A stretch of 64,000 bases of DNA from Streptomyces sp. NBC_01754. Its GTDB lineage: Bacteria; Actinomycetota; Actinomycetes; Streptomycetales; Streptomycetaceae. The notes beneath the pieces are model-generated. The model made no database searches. It was not told the origin of the DNA and was given only the letters and a program-made list of their open reading frames with translations. Of this stretch, positions 1-8,073 are shown piece after piece (positions within the stretch are counted from its first letter, which is position 1; the number at the start of each line of letters is the position of its first letter). Where the stretch lies: assembly GCF_035918015.1 (NCBI RefSeq), contig NZ_CP109132.1, positions 5,828,001-5,892,000 of the forward strand, read 5' to 3'. The position numbers were made by a program, and so were the translations under genes.

Positions 1-1
1 C

Positions 2-781
2 CAGGTCACCCTGCGAACCGCACCCGCGGCCGAACGCGCCGCCGTCTTCAACCTGTTCTACGACGACGTGGCGTCGTTCATGAGGGACTCCGAGGTCCTG
101 CTCGCCGACCACCGCTTCCAGATGCAGGGCGGTGAGATGGCCCGGCGCCCGGACGACTCGGGCTGGCGCTACAAGATCGAGGCGGTCGCCACCTACTCCC
201 GTGGCCGGACCCCGGACCGGGCTCGGCTGCTGCGGGGCCTGAGGGACCTGCGCGACGAGGCGTACGTCGAGGACTACGCGCTGCGCGACTACCTGTTCCG
301 GCTCGACGCCTTCGAGGCGTTCCTGAAGGAGGGCGGCCACTGGGAGCAGCCCAAGCCGTGGCTGAGCCTGTTCCTCCCACGCTCGGCGGCCGCGAAGTTC
401 CTGCGGCTGGCGGAGGGTGTGCTGACGCCGGACGACATGGGCGCGGGCCTGCTGCTGAGCTACCCGTACCTGACGTCCAACATCGGCGCCCCCATGGCCG
501 TCCAGCCGAGGGACCGGGTCGGCTACCTCTTCGACCTGCTGCGCTTCCCGCACCCGGGTACCCCCGCCGCCGACATCGACCGCATGGTGCAGCAGAACCG
601 CTGGCTGTACGACCGGGCGGTGGCGCTGGGCGCCAAACGGTACCTCGTCGGCGCGGTACCGGACCTCACCCCGGCCGACTGGCGCCGCCACTTCGGCACC
701 TCGTACAAGGCGCTGAGCGAGGCGAAGAAGCGCTTCGACCCGGGTGACGTCCTCACCCCGGGCCAGGGCTTCTTCCACTGA
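2..781 (+). CDS. FAD-linked oxidase, C-terminal part (5' end outside window)
   Basis: The frame is open from the first bases with no start, so only the last 259 residues are present. The C-terminus (LGAKRYL, then an HFG block, then FDPGDVLTPGQGFF) matches the end of the cytokinin-dehydrogenase branch of the VAO/BBE flavoprotein family, in which this C-terminal cap forms the substrate pocket. The FAD-binding N-terminal domain, which would confirm the family and flavin linkage, lies outside the window. The enzyme probably oxidises an amine or alcohol substrate using FAD, but the substrate cannot be read from the sequence. A 55-bp gap separates it from the SRPBCC gene on the same strand, so it may head one operon with the next three genes. 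Confidence 0.75.
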   Translation, partial: QVTLRTAPAAERAAVFNLFYDDVASFMRDSEVLLADHRFQMQGGEMARRPDDSGWRYKIEAVATYSRGRTPDRARLLRGLRDLRDEAYVEDYALRDYLFRLDAFEAFLKEGGHWEQPKPWLSLFLPRSAAAKFLRLAEGVLTPDDMGAGLLLSYPYLTSNIGAPMAVQPRDRVGYLFDLLRFPHPGTPAADIDRMVQQNRWLYDRAVALGAKRYLVGAVPDLTPADWRRHFGTSYKALSEAKKRFDPGDVLTPGQGFFH

Positions 782-836
782 CCGGGCAGGCCGTGGAACC
801 CGCCTACCCCGTCGAACCATTGAGGAGGAACAGCAG

Positions 837-1349
837 GTGAAGACGTACGACCTCGTCGACGAGGCGCTGCTCTCCGCCGGTGCGGACCCGGTCTGGGAAG
901 CCCTGGTGGGTGAACTCTCGGGCGCCGCCCGGTGGTGGGTGCCGGACAACACCTTCGAGCCGGCGGACGGCGCCCCGGACCGGGTGGGCGCGCTCACCCG
1001 GATCACGGTCCACACCAAGGGGGTGGACAAGGGCGGCAAGAAGCTCCGGTTCACCGCGCGGACGACCGCCGTGGAACCGGGCAGGAGGCTGGGCCTGGAG
1101 TACGTCGAGGGAGCGTTCCGGGGGACGGCGGAGTTCACCCTCGTCCCGCTCGACGGCGGCGGCACCCGGTTGGCGATGCGCTTCCGGGCCCGGCCGCACG
1201 GCGGGCTGGCCGTCCTGGCCAACGTCGTGGACATCGGCGCGCAGCACACCCGCGCGACCCGCGCCGCGTTCGCCCGGCTCGGCCGGCTGCTGCCGGCCGA
1301 GCCCTCGCCGGCGGCCTCCGCCGCCACGGCTCCGGAAGTCTCCCGGTGA
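837..1349 (+). CDS. SRPBCC (polyketide cyclase/START-like) family protein
   Basis: A 170-residue protein. The GTG at 837 is chosen because GAGGAGG lies 8 nt upstream; an earlier ATG at 744 overlaps the oxidase gene and has no such site. The pattern of alternating strands and a final long helix (ALTRITVHTKG, then RLGLEYVEGAFRGTAEFTLVPL, then HTRATRAAFARLGRLL) is typical of the SRPBCC helix-grip fold, which binds hydrophobic ligands and includes aromatase/cyclases and lipid-binding proteins. No catalytic residue can be assigned. Its TGA overlaps the GTG of the next gene (GTGA), which implies translational coupling to the hydrolase. The Ala/Pro-rich tail is probably disordered. Confidence 0.72.
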   Translation: MKTYDLVDEALLSAGADPVWEALVGELSGAARWWVPDNTFEPADGAPDRVGALTRITVHTKGVDKGGKKLRFTARTTAVEPGRRLGLEYVEGAFRGTAEFTLVPLDGGGTRLAMRFRARPHGGLAVLANVVDIGAQHTRATRAAFARLGRLLPAEPSPAASAATAPEVSR

Positions 1350-2221
1350 CCGCTCCCGCCACGGCCCCCGTGGCCGGTGAGACCTGTCTGCGCACGGAGG
1401 ACGGAACCCGTCTGGCGGTTTCCGTCCTCGCGCCGCTGGCCCGGGACGCGGCCCGGCGTCCCGTGATCGTGCTCGCGCACGGCTGGGGCGGCAGCCGCCG
1501 GATCTGGGGCCCGGTGACCGACCGACTGCTGCGCCGCGGCTTCCCCGTGGTCGCCTACGACCTGCGCGGCCACGGTGCCTCCACGGTGGGCGCCGCGGGG
1601 GTGACCGCCGCGGCGATGGCCGCGGACCTGGCGGCGGTCGTCCGCCACGCCGGGGGCGTGCCACTGGTCGTCGGGCACTCCGGCGGCGGGTTCACCGCGC
1701 TGGCGCTGGCCGCGGCACCCGGGCCCGGAATCCGTCCGGTGGGCCTGGTACTGGTCGCCTCGGCGGCGTACGACCAGGACACCCCGGAGAAGGAGGCGCG
1801 CATGATGGGGGCGCCGCTCTTCTCCTGGGCGCTGCGCCGGCCGGGCCTCGGCCGCACCCTGCTCAACCAGATGACGGGCAGGTCCCTGGCCCCGAGGCTC
1901 CGCGAGGTGAACCGCCAGGTCTTCGCCGGGACCGCCCCGGAGGTACGGGCGGCCTGCTTCCGCTCCTCCCGGGGCATGGACCTGCGGGCGGTACTCGCCG
2001 GGGCCGGGGTGCCGGCCGCGGTCCTGACGGGCGGGGCCGACCGGGTCGTACGCCCCGCGCTGGGCCGGGAACTGGCGGCCACGCTCCCGGACGCGGAGTT
2101 CACCTCGATCGACGGCGCCGGCCACGTCCTGCCCCTGGAACACCCGGACGCCGTGGCCGAGTCCGTCACCCGTACCGCCGCCCGCGCCACCACCGGCACG
2201 ACCGGGGCCGACACCCCGTGA
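1346..2221 (+). CDS. alpha/beta-fold hydrolase
   Basis: A 291-residue protein starting at a GTG that overlaps the upstream stop codon. Visible family marks are the oxyanion-loop HGWGG (about residue 40), the D-L-R-G-H-G motif, the nucleophile elbow GHSGGG (Ser at about residue 112), an acid in the TGGADRVV segment, and the catalytic His in GAGHVLPLEHP near the end. The full triad indicates an active serine hydrolase such as an esterase, lactonase or thioesterase; the substrate is unknown. GTGA overlaps on both sides tie it to the SRPBCC and phosphopantetheinyl transferase genes, suggesting release or tailoring of a carrier-bound or lipophilic metabolite. Confidence 0.85.
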   Translation: MTAPATAPVAGETCLRTEDGTRLAVSVLAPLARDAARRPVIVLAHGWGGSRRIWGPVTDRLLRRGFPVVAYDLRGHGASTVGAAGVTAAAMAADLAAVVRHAGGVPLVVGHSGGGFTALALAAAPGPGIRPVGLVLVASAAYDQDTPEKEARMMGAPLFSWALRRPGLGRTLLNQMTGRSLAPRLREVNRQVFAGTAPEVRAACFRSSRGMDLRAVLAGAGVPAAVLTGGADRVVRPALGRELAATLPDAEFTSIDGAGHVLPLEHPDAVAESVTRTAARATTGTTGADTP

Positions 2222-3081
2222 ACCGGTCCCTCCCCGGGGCCGCCGCTCCTCCGGCCCGCCACCCGTCCCGGTCCACCCCCGTACCGACGACGTCCGCCGC
2301 CCGGAGGGACACGCACACCTGGACACCCGGCAGTGGGCCGCACCCGCACCCACTGCCCTCGTCCGTGGCAGGGCGCGGTGTGATCGGGCGGCTCGTGCCG
2401 GCGGGGGCGGTCGGGGCGGAGGCGTTCGACGACGCGCTTCCGGGTCTGCCGGACCCCCGGGAACTCGCCCTGGTACGAGGCCGGCCGGACCGGGTCGTCC
2501 GGCAGTTCACCGCCGCGCGGGCCTGCGCCCACCGCTGTCTGGACGCCCTCGGAGCACCGGCCGGGCCGCTGCTGCGCACGGCGGACGGCGTGCCGGTGTG
2601 GCCGTCCGGCTTCGTCGGCAGCATCACCCACTGCGCCGGGTACCGGGCGGCGGTGGCGGCGCCTGCCGACCGGTGGGCGGCGCTCGGCGTGGACGCCGAA
2701 CCCGCGCTCCCGCTGCCGCACGGCGTCCTCGGTCTGGTCGCCTCGGAGCCCGAGCGGCGGATGGTGGCCCGGCTCACCGCCGGGCACTCCCGGCTGCCGT
2801 GGGACCGGCTGCTGTTCAGCGCCAAGGAGGCCGTCTACAAGGCCTGGTACCCGGCCACCCGCCGGTGGATCGGCACGGCCGCCGTCGAGATCGCGTTCAC
2901 GGCCGACGGCCTGCTGACGGCCGAGATCCGTCCCGGCCGAACGGCAGCGCCGCCGGTGCCGGTGCCGGCTGGGTGGCCTGCGGGGGACGGGGAGCCGGCG
3001 GCGGCCCGCTGCACGGGACGCTGGCAGGTCGCAGAGGGCTTCGTGCTCACCGCCGTGGCGGTGCCGGCCGCGGCGGGATGA
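2218..3081 (+). CDS. Sfp/EntD-type 4'-phosphopantetheinyl transferase
   Basis: This enzyme moves the phosphopantetheine arm from CoA to a conserved serine of acyl or peptidyl carrier proteins, activating polyketide, peptide or fatty-acid synthases. The family motifs are visible: GSITHC (His contacts the CoA phosphate), LGVDAEP (Mg-binding Asp/Glu) and FSAKEAVYKAWYP (catalytic Glu, Lys). The GTG at 2218 overlaps the hydrolase stop and gives 287 residues. The first ~54 residues are low-complexity Pro/Ser/Thr; a GTG at 2380 would give 233 residues, closer to the usual EntD length, so either start is possible. Being the last gene of the coupled group suggests service to a biosynthetic cluster lying to the left of the window. 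Confidence 0.88.
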   Translation: MNRSLPGAAAPPARHPSRSTPVPTTSAARRDTHTWTPGSGPHPHPLPSSVAGRGVIGRLVPAGAVGAEAFDDALPGLPDPRELALVRGRPDRVVRQFTAARACAHRCLDALGAPAGPLLRTADGVPVWPSGFVGSITHCAGYRAAVAAPADRWAALGVDAEPALPLPHGVLGLVASEPERRMVARLTAGHSRLPWDRLLFSAKEAVYKAWYPATRRWIGTAAVEIAFTADGLLTAEIRPGRTAAPPVPVPAGWPAGDGEPAAARCTGRWQVAEGFVLTAVAVPAAAG

Positions 3082-3117
3082 CCAGCCGGGCCGGCGTTCT
3101 CTGTGGCCTCAGTGACC

Positions 3118-4116
3118 TCAGCGGCCGAGGACCACGGTCCGCCCGTCCGATCCGGCGGCCGGGGACTCCTGGGGCCGCTTGCCGCGGCGGAACTCCTGCG
3201 GGCTGACGCCCCGTTCACGCTTGAACGCGGCGCTCAGCGCGAAAGGCCCCGAGTACCCCACTTTCGCGGCGATGCTGGCGACCGAGAGACCCGGGTCCCG
3301 CAGCATTTCGGAGGCGAGCGTCAGCCGCCATCCGGTCAGGTAGGAGATCGGCGGCTCACCGACCAGTTCGGTGAAGTGCCGGGCGAGCACCGCCCGGGAG
3401 ACACCGACGGCGGACGCGAGCGAGGCGACCGTCCAGGGCTCGCCGGGACGCTCGTGCAGCAGCCGCAGCGCCCGTCCCACCGCCGGGTCGCTCTGCGCCC
3501 GGAACCAGAGCGGCGCACCTGTCCCGGGCTCCATCAGCCAGGTGCGCAGGACGTTGATGAGCAGCAGGTCGAGCAGCCGGTCGAGGACGACCTCCTGGCC
3601 GATGTCCTCCTTGTCGACCTCGGCGGCGAGCATCCCGATCAGCGGGGTCCGCGCGGCCGACGCGGGCTGGACGAGCATCCCGGGCAGACTGGCGAGCAGC
3701 CTGCGCCCGACCTCGTTGGGCGCCTGGTAGGTGCCGCTGAGCATCACGGTCGAGCCGGTGCGGTGCGGCTCGCCCCAGGTGCGCACGCCCAGGGACATCG
3801 ACTGGGCGACGTCCTGCCCCGTGGTGGTGCTGCAACGCTGCTCCGGGTCGATGGTGATGGCGGGAGGTGTCGCCGGGTCGTCGACGAGCGTGTACGGCTC
3901 GGGCCCCCGCAGCACGGCCACGTCCCCGGCCATGATGCGTACCGGCTCGCTGCCCTCGCGGAGCACCCACGCCGAGCCGTGCAACACGGTGACCAGCGAC
4001 AAGGCCGCGCGGTCCTCGATGCGCAGCCCCCACGGAGGGTTGAACACCGATTTCAGCAGGAAGGCGCCGCGCGCCTTGGGACTCTCCAGGAGCCCGCTGA
4101 GCGTATCCACCACCAT
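3118..4116 (-). CDS. AraC-family transcriptional regulator with cupin sensor domain
   Basis: A 332-residue regulator. The N-terminal ~190 residues fit the Cupin_6-type AraC ligand-binding domain (start MVVDTLSGLL, then a W-x-L-R-E-G beta segment). The C-terminal ~100 residues carry two helix-turn-helix motifs: VASLASAVGVSRAVLARHFTE and, after LSVASIAAKVGYSG, FALSAAFKRERGVSPQEFR. Start: ATG at 4116, with AGAAGG just upstream; GTG at 4119 is adjacent, and an ATG at 4161 would overlap the region just after the next gene. It is the last gene of a minus-strand run (DUF1772, NmrA-like, hemerythrin, DUF1772) and lies 54 bp after the neighbouring DUF1772 gene, so it may regulate this group. It is convergent with the phosphopantetheinyl transferase gene. 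Confidence 0.85.
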   Translation of the reverse strand: MVVDTLSGLLESPKARGAFLLKSVFNPPWGLRIEDRAALSLVTVLHGSAWVLREGSEPVRIMAGDVAVLRGPEPYTLVDDPATPPAITIDPEQRCSTTTGQDVAQSMSLGVRTWGEPHRTGSTVMLSGTYQAPNEVGRRLLASLPGMLVQPASAARTPLIGMLAAEVDKEDIGQEVVLDRLLDLLLINVLRTWLMEPGTGAPLWFRAQSDPAVGRALRLLHERPGEPWTVASLASAVGVSRAVLARHFTELVGEPPISYLTGWRLTLASEMLRDPGLSVASIAAKVGYSGPFALSAAFKRERGVSPQEFRRGKRPQESPAAGSDGRTVVLGR

Positions 4117-4170
4117 CACCCCGTACCTTCTTGGATCGCGTGCGTGTGCCCAGTGTGTCAACGACCGAGG

Positions 4171-4680
4171 TCAACGCGCCACGGGACGACGCTTGTTCGC
4201 CAACGCGCCGGTCAGCAGGGCGAGCGCGCCCAGACAGGCGGCCGTACGGACGGCGTTGGCGCGGCGCCAGGGGAGTTCGTACGCCGCCCGCGCCTCGGCC
4301 AGGGCGGTGGCCGAGGCGCCGGGGGCGGCACGCAGCCGGCGGTTGAGGGGGAGGTTGACGCAGACCGTCGTCACGACGCTGAGGCCGTACAGCACGGCGG
4401 CGGCCCGGGCCCGCCGGGCGGCGTCGCCGCGGTCCGCGCGCGCGAGTCTGCGGGCGGCCAGGCCGGTCGCCACGAACACCCCGACGAAGAGCGTGCCGAA
4501 GGCGGCGTCGTCGTCCAGGGCGTCGTTGGCCCGGCGCATCGCGGCGACGAACCGCTCGTCCTCGCGGCGGCCGAGGACGGGCAGCACCCCGATGTCGAAG
4601 GCGAGGTAGAGGCCGGCCATCAGACCGGTACCGAGGGTCGCCGCGACCAGCACGGGATCCTTGGGAGCAGCAGAACCCAT
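4171..4680 (-). CDS. DUF1772 family membrane protein
   Basis: A 169-residue integral membrane protein with about four hydrophobic segments, at about residues 12-34, 60-77, 92-108 and 145-160, and with the family signature V-N-L-P-L-N near residue 108. DUF1772 includes anthrone-oxygenase-like proteins, but most members have no known activity. AGGAGG lies 9 nt before the ATG. A second, diverged DUF1772 gene sits about 1.8 kb upstream on the same strand (6472-6948). Two paralogues in one run suggest related but distinct roles. Function unknown. Confidence 0.7.
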   Translation of the reverse strand: MGSAAPKDPVLVAATLGTGLMAGLYLAFDIGVLPVLGRREDERFVAAMRRANDALDDDAAFGTLFVGVFVATGLAARRLARADRGDAARRARAAAVLYGLSVVTTVCVNLPLNRRLRAAPGASATALAEARAAYELPWRRANAVRTAACLGALALLTGALANKRRPVAR

Positions 4681-4730
4681 GACGCTTTCCTCCTATCGGC
4701 GCCGGTCGGCCGACCGGCGCCGGGTACGGC

Positions 4731-5366
4731 TCACCGCGGTTCCAGGATTCCGGTGAGCGTGCGGCGGTAGGCACCGCCCAGTACGGTCCGCCCCATCAGA
4801 CGCACCGGCGCGGGCATCACCCCGTCCGGCTGCGGGAGCGCGTCCAGCAGCCAGGGCGGCAGGACGCGTTTGACGCGGAAGGGCGCCGCCGCGAGGACAC
4901 GGCGCTCCAGGGCCGTGAACACATGCGCCGGTACCCGGACGAAGGCAGGGAAGGTCAGCTCCTCCTCCTCGTGCAGGTGCCGGTGGAGGGCGGTGTCGAA
5001 GGTGTCGACGGGACCGCCGATCAGCTCGGCGCGTCCGCCCTCCAGCGCCTTGGTCACCCGGAGCATCGAGTCGTCCAGCGCCACGTGGTCCTGCACCATC
5101 CGGTGGGAGCCGGCGGCGATCTCCGGCACGTGCTCGATCAGCCGCGGCCAGAGGATCTCGTCCTCCGTGCGGTTGTGCCAGTCCAGGATGGCCCGCAGCT
5201 GCCGCCACCATTCCGCGGCCCGGGGAAGTCCGGCGGAAGTGAGCAGTGGCGCGGCGGCCACCAGCCGCCTGGAGTCCCGCCGCAGCGCGAGGTGCGTCTG
5301 CGCGAATCCCCGCAGGTGGCGGGGGAGCCCGGCCACGTCCTTGCCTCCCCACAGCAGCCCGTCCAT
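4731..5366 (-). CDS. hemerythrin HHE cation-binding domain protein
   Basis: A 211-residue protein of the HHE family, whose four-helix bundle holds a di-iron centre that binds O2 or senses NO or redox state. Candidate ligands are an N-terminal His (THLALRRDSRR), HNRTEDEILWP, HVALDDS and HRHLHEEEELTFPAF, in the order expected for a complete metal site. The ATG at 5366 is preceded by GAGAGGGA; longer in-frame starts are not supported. It lies 50 bp upstream of the DUF1772 gene and 159 bp downstream of the NmrA-like gene on the same strand. Together these suggest a redox-related local operon. The actual ligand and role are not visible. Confidence 0.82.
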   Translation of the reverse strand: MDGLLWGGKDVAGLPRHLRGFAQTHLALRRDSRRLVAAAPLLTSAGLPRAAEWWRQLRAILDWHNRTEDEILWPRLIEHVPEIAAGSHRMVQDHVALDDSMLRVTKALEGGRAELIGGPVDTFDTALHRHLHEEEELTFPAFVRVPAHVFTALERRVLAAAPFRVKRVLPPWLLDALPQPDGVMPAPVRLMGRTVLGGAYRRTLTGILEPR

Positions 5367-5525
5367 CGTGTCCCTCTCTTCTCTGGGTCCTCGGCACTCC
5401 GCCGCCGGAGCGCCTCGCTCGGCCGGTCGGTCGCCGAGCACGGCCGGTACGGTGGTCCGCCGGCTCCCGTGTTCACCGGGGCCGGCGGACCACCGCTGTG
5501 CGACACCGTTCCGTCGGGCGTCCGG

Positions 5526-6362
5526 TCAGGCGTCCCAGGCGCCGGTGGCCGCGGCCTCCTTGGCGTAGTCCGCGAAGTCCTTGGGCTCCCGCCCGAGCGC
5601 CTCGCGGACGCCGTGCACCAGGCTGGCGTTGCGCCCGTCGACGATGAGGGTGAAGAGGTCGGCGAACTCCTCGGGCTCGCCCAGCTCGCGCAGGGCCGCG
5701 CGGTAGTCGTCGGCGCTGACGGGGATGTAGGTGATGGTCCGGCCGGTGGCGACCGACAGTTCACGGGCGATGTCGGTGAAGCTCAGCAGGCGCGGGCCGG
5801 ACAGTTCGTAGGTCTTGCCGATGTGCCGGTCGTCGGTGAGCGCGGCGACCGCCACGTCGGCGATGTCGTCGGCGTCGACGAACGGTTCGACGGCGTCACC
5901 GGTGGGCAGGGCCAGCTCGCCGGAGCGGACCGGGTCGAGGAAGAAGCTCTCGCTGAAGTTCTGGTTGAACCAGTTGGCGCGGACGACGGTCCAGTCGCAG
6001 CCGGACGCCTTGAGGGCGTCCTCGCCGGCGACGGCGCCCTCCTCGCCACGGCCGGAGAGCAGCACCAGACGGCGGACGCCCCGACCGACGGCGACGGCGG
6101 CGAAGCGCCCGACCGCTTCCTTGGCCCCGGGAAAGGCGAGGTCCGGGTAGTACGTCACGTAGGCGGCGCCGGCTCCGTCGAGCGCGGCACCCCATGTGCT
6201 CTCGTCCTCCCAGACGAAGGGGATCTCACTGCCGCGCGAGCCGATCCGGACCGCGCGGCCGAGCCCCCGCAGGCGCTCGACGACGCGCCGTCCGGTCTTG
6301 CCGGTGCCGCCGACGACGAGGATGGGTGCGGTGTTCTGTGTCTGAGTGCTCATGAAGTCCAT
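5526..6362 (-). CDS. NmrA-like NAD(P)-binding oxidoreductase (atypical SDR)
   Basis: A 278-residue single-domain protein. The N-terminal GGTGKTGRRVVERL is the Rossmann dinucleotide loop of atypical short-chain dehydrogenases. RLVLLSGRGEEGA, VVRANWFNQNF and the P-F-V-D-A-D-D-I-A-D-V segment follow in the order seen in NmrA/HSCARG and quinone-reductase-2-like proteins. The classical YxxxK catalytic pair is not evident, so it may sense NAD(P)H rather than catalyse. Start 6362 gives MDFMST; ATG 6353 is an alternative because neither site has a strong Shine-Dalgarno sequence. It lies within the minus-strand accessory run. Confidence 0.82.
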   Translation of the reverse strand: MDFMSTQTQNTAPILVVGGTGKTGRRVVERLRGLGRAVRIGSRGSEIPFVWEDESTWGAALDGAGAAYVTYYPDLAFPGAKEAVGRFAAVAVGRGVRRLVLLSGRGEEGAVAGEDALKASGCDWTVVRANWFNQNFSESFFLDPVRSGELALPTGDAVEPFVDADDIADVAVAALTDDRHIGKTYELSGPRLLSFTDIARELSVATGRTITYIPVSADDYRAALRELGEPEEFADLFTLIVDGRNASLVHGVREALGREPKDFADYAKEAAATGAWDA

Positions 6363-6471
6363 TGAAGTCTTCGAGAGGCAGACGGAACATAGCTCCTGGG
6401 CTCATTTTCATACGCGATCGTCTCGCCGTGTGAGCGTGACACATAGGTGCACAGTGTGTCGTGCGCGCGGT

Positions 6472-6948
6472 TCACCGGCCGATGGCGACGGCCATCAGGA
6501 CGAAGGCGGCGGCAGCGAACAGGGTCCGCACCGCGTGCAGGGCGTTCCACCGCCCTTCGAACGCCGTGCGGGCGGCCCGCTCGTCGCCCCGGCCCCGCGA
6601 GGCCTCCAGGGCGTTGTTCAGCGGGACGTTGCCGCCCGAGGTGATCAGGTGCCCCACGAGCGCGCAGACCGCGGCGATGCCCACGAGGGTTCCGGCGCTG
6701 CCCTCACGTCCGGCCGGGGCGACGAACCAGGAGACGGCCGGGAAGACCAGCGACCCGAGGAAGAGCAGGAGGAAGAGCGGCCCGGGTACTTTCCGGTTGA
6801 CGCCCCGCATGACGAGGGTGAAGGGAGCGTCGTCCACCTCTTTCAGGGCGGGCATGACGCCCGAGAGGAAGGCGAACATGTAACCGGCGTAGAGCCCGGT
6901 ACAGACGAGGGCGAGGATTTCGAGGGTCTCCGACATGCCGATCATCAT
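6472..6948 (-). CDS. DUF1772 family membrane protein (second copy)
   Basis: A 158-residue membrane protein with four predicted hydrophobic helices (LEILALVCTGLYAGYMFAFL first, AAFVLMAVAI last) and the DUF1772-like G-N-V-P-L-N motif near residue 113. GGGGGAAGGA precedes a GTG-ATG-ATG cluster; ATG 6948 is used, with GTG 6951 and ATG 6945 as alternatives. It is a diverged relative of the DUF1772 gene at 4171-4680, sharing the layout but little sequence. It is the most upstream intact gene of the minus-strand run; the stop of the decayed frame above it overlaps its start. Confidence 0.7.
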   Translation of the reverse strand: MMIGMSETLEILALVCTGLYAGYMFAFLSGVMPALKEVDDAPFTLVMRGVNRKVPGPLFLLLFLGSLVFPAVSWFVAPAGREGSAGTLVGIAAVCALVGHLITSGGNVPLNNALEASRGRGDERAARTAFEGRWNALHAVRTLFAAAAFVLMAVAIGR

Positions 6949-7319
6949 CACCGTCCTTCCCCCGTATCCGCAGGGGTTGCCGCGGATCGGCATCGAAGGC
7001 CGGCCGTCGCCCCTTCGTCATCCTCGACGGCACCCCCGCCGCCGATCGACCGCGTCGCCGCCGGCACCCCCACTCGGAAGGCCATCTCGCCGAGGGGCTC
7101 CCGCTGTTCGGCGATGGTCCTCGGAGTGGTCTCGCGTGCTTCGCACCGCTCGGTCAGGCGCTCGACGGCGGCGTCCTGGGTGGGAAAGCCGGACTCCCGG
7201 CCTGCCTGCCCCGGGTGTCGCGGAAGCGGATCGCGCGGAGGCGCGGGCAGTTGGACGGCCTACGGCACTCGCAGGGCCTGAAGAGGCTGCCCATCACCCC
7301 GCGCAAGCTTGTTCGACAT
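6948..7319 (-). pseudogene. decayed frame resembling a site-specific integrase N-terminus
   Basis: From ATG 7319 the minus strand reads 123 codons with one in-frame TAG at 7260-7262. The middle part contains GFPTQDAAVERLTERCEA, followed by TPRTIAEQREPLGEMAF. This resembles the arm-binding N-terminal domain of actinobacterial tyrosine integrases (a GF-x-T-x-x-A-A block, then a helix with L-x-E). After that the sequence becomes glycine-rich and loses resemblance, and no catalytic domain is present. I read it as the remnant of a mobile element's integrase at the edge of the accessory region. The family assignment rests on pattern memory only. Confidence 0.4.
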
Positions 7320-7449
7320 GAACGAGACGGTTCCTTCTTCGGGCTGTTCGCGACCGGTCAATCCGGCGCTGACCTGGGGCTATTGCTGACCTCTCGCCGA
7401 CTCGCCGACCAGTAGCAGGCGTCTGACCTGCATAAACCCTAAGGTGGGG

Positions 7450-7472
7450 CTATAACAGCCTGATCACGTGAT
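7450..7472 (+). promoter_or_regulatory. possible promoter and palindrome before the membrane-protein gene
   Basis: The 7320-7565 spacer is otherwise featureless. It holds TATAAC (about 7451-7456), a fair -10 element, and then the 10-bp palindrome ATCACGTGAT (7463-7472). Both lie about 100 bp upstream of the gene at 7566. No regulator is assigned. Confidence 0.3.
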
Positions 7473-7565
7473 GGCATCGGGACGCCCCGACCGTCATTTC
7501 CGCGCCTGCGGGCGTGCCATCATCGAGCATCGACCGACCAGTGAGAGTCCGAGTGGGGAGGGCGG

Positions 7566-8009
7566 GTGGCGATGGAGGCCGGCCCTCGCGACACAGAACA
7601 GGAAGCACCGGGTAGGCGGCACGACGCGGGACCTCTGAGTGCCGACGGGCCCGACGAACACGACGTGGCCCCCGAGGTCGAGGTGGAGCTGCGCCCCGCC
7701 CGGCGCCTGCGGATCTGGCAGTTGGCGCCGATCGTGATCCTGGCGGCACTCGGCTCCCTGATGTTCGCCTTCCCCCTCGCCTTCGAGTTCGGCGACGGCG
7801 GTCCCGTCGTCGCGATGCTCGGACTGCTGATCAGCGGCTGCGCGGCCGGCTGGGGCATGATGGCGGCGCGCCGGGTGGGCCACACCCTGCCCGGGCTGGC
7901 GGCCAGGGGATCGGCCGAACGCCCCGACTGGCGCGTGATCGGGCTGTACGTGGCCGCGTGCGCCGTACTGGTCGGGCTCGCCGTCTGGCGTGTGGCCCGG
8001 CTGGGCTGA
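7566..8009 (+). CDS. small integral membrane protein, unknown function
   Basis: A 147-residue protein starting at GTG 7566, with GGGGAGGGCGG just upstream. The first ~45 residues are hydrophilic and acidic. Three hydrophobic helices follow, at about residues 51-72, 79-98 and 124-142. I recognise it only as the conserved membrane protein that precedes dapF in Streptomyces; it has no assigned role. It ends 64 bp before dapF and is probably co-transcribed with it. Confidence 0.75.
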   Translation: MAMEAGPRDTEQEAPGRRHDAGPLSADGPDEHDVAPEVEVELRPARRLRIWQLAPIVILAALGSLMFAFPLAFEFGDGGPVVAMLGLLISGCAAGWGMMAARRVGHTLPGLAARGSAERPDWRVIGLYVAACAVLVGLAVWRVARLG

Positions 8010-8073
8010 AGCCCTCCGCGTGGGGCTCCGCCCGAGGCCGCGGGCTGTCGCAGCCGCCTCGTAGAGTGGAACC

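Noticed and set aside
7215..7415. A 66-codon plus-strand frame in the spacer before the membrane protein gene
   Set aside because: It is opposite the integrase-like remnant, has no ribosome site and no recognisable protein sequence.
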